NCBI GenBank assembly: GCA_050249235.1
Contig: JBFWQW010000008.1
Span: forward strand, 1 to 57,853
Direction: 5' to 3'
Source: JAEKLB01 sp050249235
GTDB lineage: Bacteria > Actinomycetota > Acidimicrobiia > Acidimicrobiales > CADCSY01
DNA length: 57,853 bases
A program made the translations under genes and the position numbers. This document shows, one piece after another, positions 1 to 8,095 of the stretch (position 1 is its first letter; each line of letters opens with the position of its first letter). The notes under the pieces were generated by a model that searched no databases, was not told the origin of the DNA, and worked only from the letters and a program-made list of their open reading frames with translations.

Positions 1-537
1 CTCGAGCGGGACGAGGTCCGGATCGCCTTCGTGCACCGCGCCGTCGGCGGCATCACCGAGAACGACGTCCAGCTGGCCGCCACCACGGGGGCCACCATCA
101 TCGGCTTCAACGTGCGGCCCGACCGCAAGTCCCGGGAGCTGGCCGACCTCGAGGGCGTCGAGGTGCGCACCTACGAGATCATCTACCAGGTCCTCGAGGA
201 CATCGAGAACGCCATGGTCGGCCTCCTCGCCCCCGAGTACGAGGAGATCGTCACCGGCGACGCCGAGGTCCGCGAGATCTTCACGGTGCCCCGGGTCGGC
301 CGGATCGCCGGGTGCTACGTCCTCAACGGCGTCATCACCCGGGGCTCCAAGGTCCGGTTCCTGCGGGAGGGCACCATCATCTGGAAGGGCGCCATCTCCT
401 CGCTGCGGCGGTTCAAGGACGACGTCCGCGAGGTCCGCGAGAGCTTCGAGTGCGGCATCGGCCTCACCGACTTCCAGGACCTCAAGCCCGGCGACGTCAT
501 CGAGACCTACGAGGACCGGGAGATCCCCCGCACGTAG
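1..537 (+). CDS. infB: Translation initiation factor IF-2, C-terminal part (5' end cut by window)
   Basis: The frame is open from the first base, so only the last 178 residues of IF-2 are present. They cover the end of domain 3, with the conserved stretch HRAVGGITENDV, and the C2 beta-barrel (GCYVLNGVITRGSKVRFLR, then FECGIGL near the end). In the family C2 binds the formyl-methionyl end of initiator tRNA, while the GTPase domain lies upstream and is not visible here. The gene leads into rbfA, truB, ribF, rpsO and pnp, the usual bacterial translation cluster. It ends in TAG. Identification is firm; nothing about the N-terminal half can be said from this window. Confidence 0.96.
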   Translation, partial: LERDEVRIAFVHRAVGGITENDVQLAATTGATIIGFNVRPDRKSRELADLEGVEVRTYEIIYQVLEDIENAMVGLLAPEYEEIVTGDAEVREIFTVPRVGRIAGCYVLNGVITRGSKVRFLREGTIIWKGAISSLRRFKDDVREVRESFECGIGLTDFQDLKPGDVIETYEDREIPRT

Positions 538-604
538 GGTCCCCTGGCCCCGGGGTCGCCGGGCGGGTGGTGGACGGGCCGGTCACGTGGGCGAGACTGG
601 CGGC

Positions 605-1051
605 GTGGTCAGACATCGCCAGGAACGGGACCCGAACCGGTACCCCCGCACGGCCCGGCTCAACGAGCTGTGCCGCGAGATCCTGGCCGACGAGCTCGAA
701 CGCATGGACGACGAGCGCCTCGAGCTGGTGACGATCACCCACGTGCGGGTCGATCCCGACCTGCGCCGGGCCGCGGTCGACTTCTCCTCGCTCGGCGAGG
801 GGGAGGACGAGGCGGCCGAGGCCCTGGCCGAGCACCGGCCTCGGCTCCAGGCCGCCATCGCCCGCCAGGCCCGCCTCAAGCGCACCCCCGAGCTGCGCTT
901 CCAGGTCGACACCGTGATCGGCTACGCCAGCCGCATCGAGGAGCTCCTACGCGACGAGCGCGAGCAGCTGCGGGCCGCCCGCAGCGCCGACCCGGGGAAC
1001 GCCCACGCGCCCGAGCCGGAGGACGCGCCGGAGGCCGGGCAGGATGGCTGA
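605..1051 (+). CDS. rbfA: 30S ribosome-binding factor A
   Basis: About 148 residues with the RbfA KH-like fold signature. The N-terminus (RTARLNELCREILADELERM) is followed by a strand reading LELVTITHVRVDPDLRRAAVDFS and by TPELRFQVDTVIGYASRIEELL. RbfA binds the 30S subunit during 16S rRNA maturation and cold adaptation. The GTG at 605 is preferred over the in-frame GTG at 587, because it begins just before the conserved N-terminus and has a -10-like GAGACT ending 6 nt upstream. The C-terminal 25 residues are an acidic, Pro/Ala-rich tail. It lies between infB and truB, as in most actinobacteria. Confidence 0.92.
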   Translation: MVRHRQERDPNRYPRTARLNELCREILADELERMDDERLELVTITHVRVDPDLRRAAVDFSSLGEGEDEAAEALAEHRPRLQAAIARQARLKRTPELRFQVDTVIGYASRIEELLRDEREQLRAARSADPGNAHAPEPEDAPEAGQDG

Positions 1052-1055
1052 CACC

Positions 1056-1133
1056 CCCGCCCCCATCCCGAACTCGGTGCGTTTCTCGCCGCCTAGCGGC
1101 GACCTCCGCACCGAGTTCGCCTCCGGGGGCGGG
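1056..1133. repeat. Three-tier nested inverted repeat between rbfA and truB
   Basis: A 78-bp almost continuous palindrome. The outer arms are CCCGCCCCC (1056-1064) and GGGGGCGGG (1125-1133), 9 bp. The middle arms are CGAACTCGGTGCG (1069-1081) and CGCACCGAGTTCG (1107-1119), 13 bp. The inner arms are TCGCCGC (1086-1092) and GCGGCGA (1096-1102), 7 bp, with a CTA loop. All three stems are perfect, and they are joined by internal loops of only 4-5 nt. There is no T-run, so it is not a classical intrinsic terminator. It may be an mRNA processing or attenuation structure, or one copy of a dispersed palindromic element. Confidence 0.85.
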
Positions 1134-1143
1134 TCGGTCGCCG

Positions 1144-2010
1144 GTGGCTGAGGGGCCCGACGGGTTCGCGGTCGTCGACAAGGCGGCCGGGTGGACGTCG
1201 CACGACGTGGTCGCCAAGGCGCGGGGGATCCTCGGCACGAAGCGGGTGGGCCACGCCGGCACGCTCGACCCGGGCGCCACCGGGGTGCTGCTGCTGGGCG
1301 TGGGCCGGGCCACCCGCCTGCTGCGCTTCGTCGGTGACCTGCCCAAGCGCTACGTCGGCGAGGTCGTGCTCGGCACCGAGACCACCACGCTCGACGACGA
1401 GGGCGAGGTGACCGCCATCCACGACATGACGGCCGTGACCCTCGAGGCCGTGCGGGCGGCGGCCGTCCGCTTCGTCGGTGACATCGAGCAGGTGCCGCCG
1501 ATGGTGTCGGCCCTGAAGGTGGGCGGCCGGCGGCTCCACGAGCTGGCCCGGGCCGGCATCGAGGTCGAGCGCCGCCCCCGGCCGGTCACCGTCCACTCGC
1601 TCGAGGTCACCGGCCCGGTCGACGATCCCGGTGCCCCCGTCTTCCGCATCGAGGTCGAGTGCTCGAGCGGCACCTACGTGCGGACGCTGGCCGCCGACCT
1701 CGGCAGCGCCCTCGGTGGCGGCGCCCACCTCCGCCGACTCCGCCGAACCGCCATCGGCCCCCACACGCTGGCCGGGGCCCGGCCCCTCGACGACCTGGTC
1801 CTGCTGCCGATGGCCGCCGCCGTGGGCCATCTGGCCCGGGTGGCCGTCGACCGGGACGGCGCCGAGCTCGTCGCCACCGGCCGGCTCCCACCCCTGGACC
1901 TCGAGGGCGACGGCCCCTGGTCGGTCATGGGCCCCGACGGCGAGCTGCTGGCCGTCGCCGAACGGGTGGGCGACCGAGTGAAGCCCGGCATCGTGCTCGC
2001 GGCCCGTTAG
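1144..2010 (+). CDS. truB: tRNA pseudouridine(55) synthase
   Basis: A 288-residue TruB, which makes pseudouridine at position 55 of the T-loop of elongator tRNAs. The catalytic Asp lies at about residue 42 in GHAGTLDPGATG. Other family blocks are FAVVDKAAGWTSHDVV at the N-terminus, the YVGEVVLGTETTTLD substrate strand, and SSGTYVRTLAADLG. The C-terminus has the PUA-like part usual for actinobacterial TruB. The frame is open far upstream, but homology begins only around the GTG at 1144, directly after the large hairpin. Its TAG stop forms part of a TAGCTT hexamer 7 nt before ribF. Confidence 0.93.
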   Translation: MAEGPDGFAVVDKAAGWTSHDVVAKARGILGTKRVGHAGTLDPGATGVLLLGVGRATRLLRFVGDLPKRYVGEVVLGTETTTLDDEGEVTAIHDMTAVTLEAVRAAAVRFVGDIEQVPPMVSALKVGGRRLHELARAGIEVERRPRPVTVHSLEVTGPVDDPGAPVFRIEVECSSGTYVRTLAADLGSALGGGAHLRRLRRTAIGPHTLAGARPLDDLVLLPMAAAVGHLARVAVDRDGAELVATGRLPPLDLEGDGPWSVMGPDGELLAVAERVGDRVKPGIVLAAR

Positions 2011-2013
2011 CTT
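2008..2013 (+). promoter_or_regulatory. Candidate -10 element for ribF
   Basis: TAGCTT ends 7 nt before the ribF GTG and overlaps the truB stop codon. This is the spacing seen repeatedly in this window for putative leaderless genes. No clear -35 is visible. Confidence 0.4.
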
Positions 2014-2020
2014 CCCGACC

Positions 2021-2977
2021 GTGGAGGTGCTGCGGGACCCGTTGCTGTGCCGGCCGCCGGTCGGGGGCAGCGCCGTCACCATCGGCTTCTTCGACGGGGT
2101 GCACCTCGGCCACCAGGTCGTCATCGGCGAGGTGCGCCGGCTGGCCGCCGAGCTGGGCGCCGCCAGCGCGGTCGTCACCTTCGACCCCCACCCTGCGGTG
2201 GTGGTGCGGCCGGCGTCGGCGCCGCCGCTGCTCACCGGCCTCGACCAACGCCTCGAGCTGCTGGCCGCCACCGGCGTCGACCGCACGCTCGTCGTGCCCT
2301 TCGACGAGGCCCGCTCGAAGGAGTCGGCCGAGGAGTTCGTGGAGGACGTGCTGGTCGGGTGCCTCGGCGTCCGGGCCGTGGTCGTCGGCGAGGACTTCCA
2401 CTTCGGCCACCAGCGGCGGGGCGACGTCGCCCTGCTGCGCCGGATGGGGGAGCGGCACGGCTTCGAGGTGGACGGCATCGAGCTGCACGCCTCCGCCGCC
2501 TCCGCGGCCCGCACGGTGTCGTCCACGGCGATCCGGGCCGCCCTGGCCGACGGCGACGTGGTGGCCGCGGCCCGGATGCTGGGCCGGCCCTACGAGGTGC
2601 GGGGCACGGTCGAACGGGGCGACCGCCGGGGGCGGGAGCTGGGCTTCCCGACCGCCAACCTGGCCGTGCCCGACGACCGGGCGCGGCCCGCCGAGGGCGT
2701 CTACGCGGCCCGCTACGTCCGCCCCGACGGCTCCACCCACCCCGCCGCCGTGTCCCTGGGGCGCCGGCCCCAGTTCTACGAGGACGGCGGCCTGCTCCTG
2801 CTCGAGGCCCACCTGCTCGACGGCCCGGCCGAGGTCGACGACCTCGACCTGTACGGCGAGCTCGGGGCGGTGCAGTTCGTCGAGCGGATCCGGGGCCAGG
2901 CCCGCTTCGAGACCGTCGACGCCCTCGTCGCCCGGATGGCCCTCGACGTGGCCGAGGCCGCCCGCCTCCTCGCCTGA
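2021..2977 (+). CDS. ribF: Bifunctional riboflavin kinase / FMN adenylyltransferase
   Basis: A 318-residue bifunctional enzyme making FMN and then FAD from riboflavin. The N-terminal half is a nucleotidyltransferase: GFFDGVHLGHQ at about residues 22-32 is the (H/G)xGH-type ATP site, followed by VVTFDPHPAVVV, FHFGHQRRGDV and the STAIRAAL stretch. The C-terminal half is the flavokinase barrel, with RELGFPTANL at about residues 205-215 and SLGRRPQFYE. Length and domain order match the family. It follows truB with a 10-nt gap and is conserved next to rpsO. The GTG start begins two residues before the first conserved strand. Confidence 0.95.
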   Translation: MEVLRDPLLCRPPVGGSAVTIGFFDGVHLGHQVVIGEVRRLAAELGAASAVVTFDPHPAVVVRPASAPPLLTGLDQRLELLAATGVDRTLVVPFDEARSKESAEEFVEDVLVGCLGVRAVVVGEDFHFGHQRRGDVALLRRMGERHGFEVDGIELHASAASAARTVSSTAIRAALADGDVVAAARMLGRPYEVRGTVERGDRRGRELGFPTANLAVPDDRARPAEGVYAARYVRPDGSTHPAAVSLGRRPQFYEDGGLLLLEAHLLDGPAEVDDLDLYGELGAVQFVERIRGQARFETVDALVARMALDVAEAARLLA

Positions 2978-3077
2978 CCCGGGACAGATTCGTCCAAGGT
3001 TCAAGGATCCACGCCTGCGTAGGAACCGTGAACCCAGGGCGGGTGGGGGGATGTGGCACCCGGGGGCGGTCGACCGG

Positions 3078-3083
3078 TAACCT
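3078..3083 (+). promoter_or_regulatory. Candidate -10 element for rpsO
   Basis: TAACCT lies 39 nt before the preferred TTG start of rpsO, so this gene would have a short leader rather than being leaderless. No convincing -35 was seen. Confidence 0.35.
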
Positions 3084-3122
3084 CGACCGACTCACACGGC
3101 AGCACCCATGGGAAGGTCCCAC

Positions 3123-3380
3123 TTGCCTGAAAACACCGCCACGATCGAGGCGCACCGCCTCCACGAGACCGACACCGGCTCTCCCGAGGTGCAGATCGCT
3201 CTCCTGACGGGCCGCATCAACGAGCTGAACGAGCACCTCAAGGCCCACCCGAAGGACCACCACAGCCGTCGGGGCCTCCTCAAGCTCGTCGGTCGCCGGC
3301 GTCGTCTGCAGACCTATCTGCGGAACAACGACATCGAGCGCTACCGCGCCATCAACGCCAAGCTCGGCCTTCGCCGCTAG
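3123..3380 (+). CDS. rpsO: 30S ribosomal protein S15
   Basis: Ribosomal protein S15, a small three-helix protein that binds the 16S rRNA central domain. Diagnostic blocks are TDTGSPEVQIALLTGRI, HPKDHHSRRGLLKLVGRRR and ending IERYRAINAKLGLRR. An ATG at 3108 would give 90 residues. The TTG at 3123 (85 residues) is preferred because a good ribosome-binding site, GGAAGG, lies 6 nt before it, while nothing similar precedes the ATG. The gene is followed by a hairpin and then pnp, the classic rpsO-pnp pair. Confidence 0.95.
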   Translation: MPENTATIEAHRLHETDTGSPEVQIALLTGRINELNEHLKAHPKDHHSRRGLLKLVGRRRRLQTYLRNNDIERYRAINAKLGLRR

Positions 3381-3436
3381 GCGTCCCACCGCGGCGCGGC
3401 TGGTCAGCTGCCAGTCGCCCGCCCCCCGGTGCCGCG

Positions 3437-3456
3437 TCCCGCTCGTCGGGGCGGGA
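3437..3456 (+). other. Hairpin in the rpsO-pnp spacer
   Basis: Perfect 6-bp arms TCCCGC and GCGGGA enclose an 8-nt loop between rpsO and pnp. In other bacteria this spacer carries an RNase III or PNPase autoregulation hairpin. The same role here is an inference from position only. Confidence 0.45.
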
Positions 3457-3520
3457 TCGGCCGGGTGACGGACGACTGACAACTGGTCGCCGGCGCCGCT
3501 CTTACAGAAAGCGAGGGAGC

Positions 3521-5968
3521 ATGGCTGGTGCCATCTCCGTTTCCAGCCCGATCTCGGGCACCGAGAAGATCCTGTCGTTCGAGACGGGGAAGTTGGCCCC
3601 GCAGTCGCAGGGCTCCGTGGTCGCCGGGATCGGCGAGACCAGGGTGCTCGTCACGGCCAACGCCGAGAAGACCACCCGGGAGGGGATCGACTTCTTCCCC
3701 CTCACCGTCGACGTCGAGGAGAAGGCCTACGCCGCCGGCAAGATCCCCGGCTCCTTCTTCCGCCGTGAAGGTCGGCCCCCGGACACGGCCATCCTGACCT
3801 GCCGCCTCATCGACCGGCCCCTGCGGCCGAGCTTCGCCGACGGCTACCGCAACGAGACCCAGGTCGTCTGCACCGTCATCGGCGCCGACCAGGTGAACCC
3901 GTACGACGTGGCCGCCATCAACGGCGCGTCGGCGGCGCTCATGCTGTCGGGCATCCCCTTCGAGGGGCCCCTCGGCGCGGTGCGCCTGGCCTACTCCCAG
4001 GACGGCACCTGGATCCCGTATCCCACCTTCGAGGAGGGTGGCGAGGCCACCTTCGAGATCGTGGTGGCCGGCCGCAAGACCGACGACGGCGAGATCGCCA
4101 TCATGATGGTCGAGGCCGGCGGCACCGAGCGGGCCTTCGAGTTCTACGACGCCGGCGCCCCCAAGGTGTCGGAGTCGACCGTGGCCGAGGGCCTCGAAGC
4201 GGCCAAGACCTGGATCCGCGAGTCGATCGACCTCCAGGCCGAGCTGGTGGCCCTGGCCGGCCGCAAGGACCCGCTGCCCTTCGAGTCGGCCACCGACTAC
4301 GGGTCGGACGTCGCCGAGGCGGTGGCCGAGGTGGGCCGCGACCTCCTGTCCGAGGCCAACCGCATCGCCGACAAGACCGAGCGCAACGCCGCCAACGACA
4401 ACGCCAAGGCGGCCATCCTGGCCGCCCTCGGCGACCGGTTCGCCGGTCGCGAGAAGGAGGTCTCCAACGCCATCCGCTCGCTCACGAAGAAGGTCATCCG
4501 TGACCGGGTCGTGAGCGAGGGGATCCGCATGGACGGCCGTGGCGTGCGCGACCTCCGGCCTGTGTCGGCCGAGGTCGGCGTGATCCCGACCGCCCACGGC
4601 TCCGGCCTGTTCCAGCGGGGCGAGACCCAGGTGCTCAACGTCACCACGCTCGGCATGCCCCGGATGGACCAGCTGCTCGACACGCTGAGCCCCGAGGACC
4701 ACAAGCGCTACATGCACCACTACAACATGCCGCCCTACGCCAACGGCGAGACGGGCCGCATGGGAGGCACCAAGCGCCGCGAGCTCGGCCACGGTGCGCT
4801 CGCCGAGCGGGCCCTGCTGCCGGTGGTCCCCTCGAAGGAGGACTTCCCCTACGCCCTGCGGCTCGTGTCCGAGGTGCTCTCGTCGAACGGCTCCACGTCG
4901 ATGGGCTCGGTGTGCTCGAGCTCGCTGTCGCTGATGGACGCCGGAGTCCCGATCCGGGGCCACGTGTCCGGCATCGCCATGGGCCTGATCCACGAGGGCG
5001 ACGCCTACATCGCCCTCACCGACATCCTCGGCTCCGAGGACGCCTTCGGTGACATGGACTTCAAGGTGGCCGGCACGGTCGACGCCATCACCGCCCTGCA
5101 GCTCGACACCAAGCTCGACGGCCTCCCCGCCGAGGTCCTGTCGGCCGCCCTGCAGCAGGCCCGCGAGGCCCGGCTCCAGATCCTCGACGTCATGTCGGCG
5201 GCCATCGCCGAGCCCCGCGAGGACGTCGGCGCCACCGCCCCCAAGATCGTGAGCTTCGAGATCCCGATCGACAAGATCGGCGAGGTGATCGGCCCCAAGG
5301 GCAAGGTGATCAACGCCATCCAGCAGGAGACCGGCGCCGACGTCAACGTCGACGACGACGGCATGGTCGGCACCGTCACCATCGGGTCGAAGGACGGCGC
5401 CGCCGTCGCCGAGGCCCGCCGCCGGATCGAGCTGATCCTCGACCCGCCCGCCGCCGTGGTCGGCCAGACCTACAGCGGCCGGGTGGTGAACGTCACCAAG
5501 TTCGGCGCCTTCGTCAACATCCTCCCGGGCCGCGACGGCCTGGTCCACATCTCCAAGCTCGGTGCCGGCAAGCGCATCGACAAGGTCGAGGACGTCCTCA
5601 ACCTGGGCGACGCCGTCGAGGTGGTGGTCGAGGACATCGACCCCCAGGGCAAGGTGTCGCTGCGCCCGGTGGGCGACGGCTTCGAGGCGCCCGAGGGCTC
5701 GGGCGGCGGCGGCGACGACCGTCCGCCCCGCCGCGAGCGGTCCGACCGGCCCGAGCGCGGCGATCGCGACCGGGCCCCCCGCCGCGACCGCGACGGCGAG
5801 GACGCCCCGGCGTCGTCCGGGACGGCCGTGGCCACCGCATCGTTCGAGGACGCCTTCGACGCCGAGCTCCGTGGCGACCTCGGCGACCTGGGCCCCGCCT
5901 CGGCGGCGGCCGCCGACGACGGCCAGAGCCGGGACCGCAACCGCCGGCCCCGCGGCGGGCGGCGCTAG
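3521..5968 (+). CDS. pnp: Polyribonucleotide nucleotidyltransferase (PNPase)
   Basis: An 815-residue PNPase, a phosphorolytic 3'-5' exoribonuclease of the RNA degradosome. In order: first RNase PH domain (KIPGSFFRREGRPPD; LIDRPLRP), helical domain, second catalytic PH domain (RGETQVLNVTTLG; SNGSTSMGSVCSSSLSLMDAG), a KH domain (IPIDKIGEVIGPKGKVIN) and an S1 domain (YSGRVVNVTKFGAFVNIL). The last 90 residues are a charged Arg/Asp-rich tail, common in actinobacterial PNPases and likely disordered. GAGGGAG lies just before the ATG. It shares the neighbourhood with RNase J at 18024. Confidence 0.97.
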   Translation: MAGAISVSSPISGTEKILSFETGKLAPQSQGSVVAGIGETRVLVTANAEKTTREGIDFFPLTVDVEEKAYAAGKIPGSFFRREGRPPDTAILTCRLIDRPLRPSFADGYRNETQVVCTVIGADQVNPYDVAAINGASAALMLSGIPFEGPLGAVRLAYSQDGTWIPYPTFEEGGEATFEIVVAGRKTDDGEIAIMMVEAGGTERAFEFYDAGAPKVSESTVAEGLEAAKTWIRESIDLQAELVALAGRKDPLPFESATDYGSDVAEAVAEVGRDLLSEANRIADKTERNAANDNAKAAILAALGDRFAGREKEVSNAIRSLTKKVIRDRVVSEGIRMDGRGVRDLRPVSAEVGVIPTAHGSGLFQRGETQVLNVTTLGMPRMDQLLDTLSPEDHKRYMHHYNMPPYANGETGRMGGTKRRELGHGALAERALLPVVPSKEDFPYALRLVSEVLSSNGSTSMGSVCSSSLSLMDAGVPIRGHVSGIAMGLIHEGDAYIALTDILGSEDAFGDMDFKVAGTVDAITALQLDTKLDGLPAEVLSAALQQAREARLQILDVMSAAIAEPREDVGATAPKIVSFEIPIDKIGEVIGPKGKVINAIQQETGADVNVDDDGMVGTVTIGSKDGAAVAEARRRIELILDPPAAVVGQTYSGRVVNVTKFGAFVNILPGRDGLVHISKLGAGKRIDKVEDVLNLGDAVEVVVEDIDPQGKVSLRPVGDGFEAPEGSGGGGDDRPPRRERSDRPERGDRDRAPRRDRDGEDAPASSGTAVATASFEDAFDAELRGDLGDLGPASAAAADDGQSRDRNRRPRGGRR

Positions 5969-5978
5969 CCCGGCACGG

Positions 5979-7283
5979 GTGACGATCCAGCTCACCACCC
6001 TGGGCCACGGGCTCAGGGTGGTGACGGAGCACCTCCCCGGCGCCCGGTCGGTCACGACCGGGTTCTGGGTGGGCGTCGGGGGCAGGGACGAGTCGGCCGC
6101 CGAGGCCGGTTCGTCCCACTTCCTCGAGCACCTGCTCTTCAAGGGCACCGAGGCCCGTTCGGCGGTGCAGATCGCCGAGGCGGTGGATGCCGTCGGCGGC
6201 GACATGAACGCCTTCACGGCCCAGGAGCACACCGCGTACTACACCCGGCTCCCGGCCGGTGAGCTCGACCTCGGGCTCGACGTCCTCTCGGACGTGGTGT
6301 GGTCGCCGGCCTGCCGGGCCGACGACGTGGAGGCCGAGCGGCGGGTGATTCTCGACGAGCTGGCCATGGAGGAGGACACCCCCGACGACCGGGTGGTGGT
6401 GCTCCTGGGCGAAGGGCTGTTCCCCGAGCACGAGCTCGGCCGGGAGGTCCTGGGGAGCCGGGAGACGATCTCGGCCATGGACCGTGACGCCATCGCCTCG
6501 TTCCACGGCCGCTGGTACCGGCCGGCCAACGTCGTCGTGGCCGTGGCCGGCGCCGTCGACCACGACGCGGTGGTCTCGGGGGTGGCGGCCCGCTTCAGCG
6601 GGGACGCCGGCTCGAGCGGCGGGGCGCCGGTGCGGACGCCGCCGACGGCGCCGGCCCGGCCCTTCGTGTCGCTGACCCGGCCCACCGAGCAGGCCTACCT
6701 CGCCGTCGGCTACCGGGGCCTGGCCCGGGACGACCCCGACCGGTTCGCGCTGGCCGTCGCCAACCAGATCCTCGGCGGCGGGGTGTCGAGCCGGCTGTTC
6801 CAGACGATCCGCGAGGAGCGGGGGCTCGCCTACGGCGTGCAGTCGTACCCGATCACCTACGCCGACGCGGGCGCGCTCGTGATCAGCGCCGGCACCTCGC
6901 CCGAGCACCTCGGGGAGGTGCTCGGGCTCGTCGACGAGGAGGTCGAGCGCTTCGTCGAGCACGGCCCGACCGCCGACGAGCTCCGGGTGGCGACCGGCTA
7001 CCTGGTCGGCTCGACCCTGCTCGGACTCGAGGACTCCGGCGGCTGCATGGCCCGGATCGGCAAGGCGGTGCTGAACCACGGCGGCGTGCTCGACCTCGAC
7101 GACCTGCTCGACCGGTACCGCGCCGTCGGTGCCGCCGACGTGGCCCGGGTGGCGTCGAGGGTCCTCGACGACCGGGAGCGGACGGTCGCGGTGGTCGGCA
7201 GGGGCCGGGCCGTGTCGCGACTGCGGGGCGCGACCGGTTCCGGCGGAACGCGGGCGCGAACGCGGCAAAGATCGGGTGTATGA
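5979..7283 (+). CDS. M16 family zinc metallopeptidase (processing-peptidase-like)
   Basis: A 434-residue M16 peptidase. The inverted zinc motif H47-F-L-E50-H51 is complete, with a downstream acidic stretch (VILDELAMEEDTPDDR) expected to give the third ligand. The C-terminal M16 half includes PTEQAYLAVGYRG and the SSRLFQTIREERGLAYG block. Actinobacterial homologues stand between pnp and dapB, as here; the substrate is unknown. The GTG start at 5979 begins 10 nt after pnp and just before the first conserved strand (LTTLGHGLRVVTEHLPGARSV is the normal N-terminus). Its stop overlaps the dapB start (ATGA). The last 35 residues are basic and not conserved in character. Confidence 0.9.
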   Translation: MTIQLTTLGHGLRVVTEHLPGARSVTTGFWVGVGGRDESAAEAGSSHFLEHLLFKGTEARSAVQIAEAVDAVGGDMNAFTAQEHTAYYTRLPAGELDLGLDVLSDVVWSPACRADDVEAERRVILDELAMEEDTPDDRVVVLLGEGLFPEHELGREVLGSRETISAMDRDAIASFHGRWYRPANVVVAVAGAVDHDAVVSGVAARFSGDAGSSGGAPVRTPPTAPARPFVSLTRPTEQAYLAVGYRGLARDDPDRFALAVANQILGGGVSSRLFQTIREERGLAYGVQSYPITYADAGALVISAGTSPEHLGEVLGLVDEEVERFVEHGPTADELRVATGYLVGSTLLGLEDSGGCMARIGKAVLNHGGVLDLDDLLDRYRAVGAADVARVASRVLDDRERTVAVVGRGRAVSRLRGATGSGGTRARTRQRSGV

Positions 7284-8086
7284 GCGAGCCGGCCGAGACA
7301 CGAGTCGGGGTGTTCGGCGCCACCGGCCGCATGGGTCGCACCGTCTGCGAGGCGGTCGCGGCCGCCGACGGCATGGTGCTGGCCGCGGCCGCCGATCCGC
7401 ACCACGAGGGCCACGACCTGCGCTCGGCGGTGGGCGTCGCGTCCGACATCGTGATCACCGGCGGGAGGCTGGGACTGCGGCCCGGCGACGTCGACGTGAT
7501 GGTCGACTTCACCGAGGCGGCCGCGGCGCGGGAGAACCTCCTGTGGTGCGCGGAGAACGGCGTGCACGCGGTCATCGGCACGTCGGGGCTCGGCGCCGAC
7601 GACGTGGAGGCGGCCCGGGCCGCGTTCACCCGGAGCAACTGCATCATCGTCCCGAACTTCGCCATCGGGGCGGTGCTGATGGTCCGCCTGGCCGAGCTGG
7701 CCGCACCCTGGTTCGACTCCGTCGAGGTGATCGAGCTCCACCACGACGAGAAGGTCGACGCCCCGTCGGGCACGGCGCTGCACACGCTCGAGCGGCTGGC
7801 CGGGGCCTCGCCGCAGTGGACGCCCGACCCGACCACCCGTCAGGTCGTGGAGGGGGCCCGGGGAGCCAGGGGGCCGGGCGGCATCGCCGTGCACTCGATC
7901 CGGCTCCGGGGGCTCTTCGCCCACCAGGAGGTCCTCTTCGGCACCACCGGTCAGACGCTGAGCATCCGCCACGACGCCTTCGACCGCTCGTCGATGATGC
8001 CCGGGGTGCTGCTCGCCATCCGCCACATCGGCGACCGGCCCGGCCTCACCGTGGGCCTCGAGTCGATCCTCGGCCTGTCGGGGTAG
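7280..8086 (+). CDS. dapB: 4-hydroxy-tetrahydrodipicolinate reductase
   Basis: A 268-residue DapB, which reduces the DapA product on the way to diaminopimelate and lysine using NAD(P)H. The nucleotide loop GATGRMG is at residues 13-19. The active-site segment ELHHDEKVDAPSGTA runs from residue 152, with His154 and Lys158 as expected catalytic residues. GIAVHSIRLRG and HQEVLFG follow in the C-terminal domain. Its ATG overlaps the M16 peptidase stop by 4 nt, so the two are likely translationally coupled. putA begins 9 nt after it. Other dap genes lie at 17147 and at 31962-37136. Confidence 0.96.
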   Translation: MSEPAETRVGVFGATGRMGRTVCEAVAAADGMVLAAAADPHHEGHDLRSAVGVASDIVITGGRLGLRPGDVDVMVDFTEAAAARENLLWCAENGVHAVIGTSGLGADDVEAARAAFTRSNCIIVPNFAIGAVLMVRLAELAAPWFDSVEVIELHHDEKVDAPSGTALHTLERLAGASPQWTPDPTTRQVVEGARGARGPGGIAVHSIRLRGLFAHQEVLFGTTGQTLSIRHDAFDRSSMMPGVLLAIRHIGDRPGLTVGLESILGLSG

Positions 8087-8095
8087 ACGAGGCCG

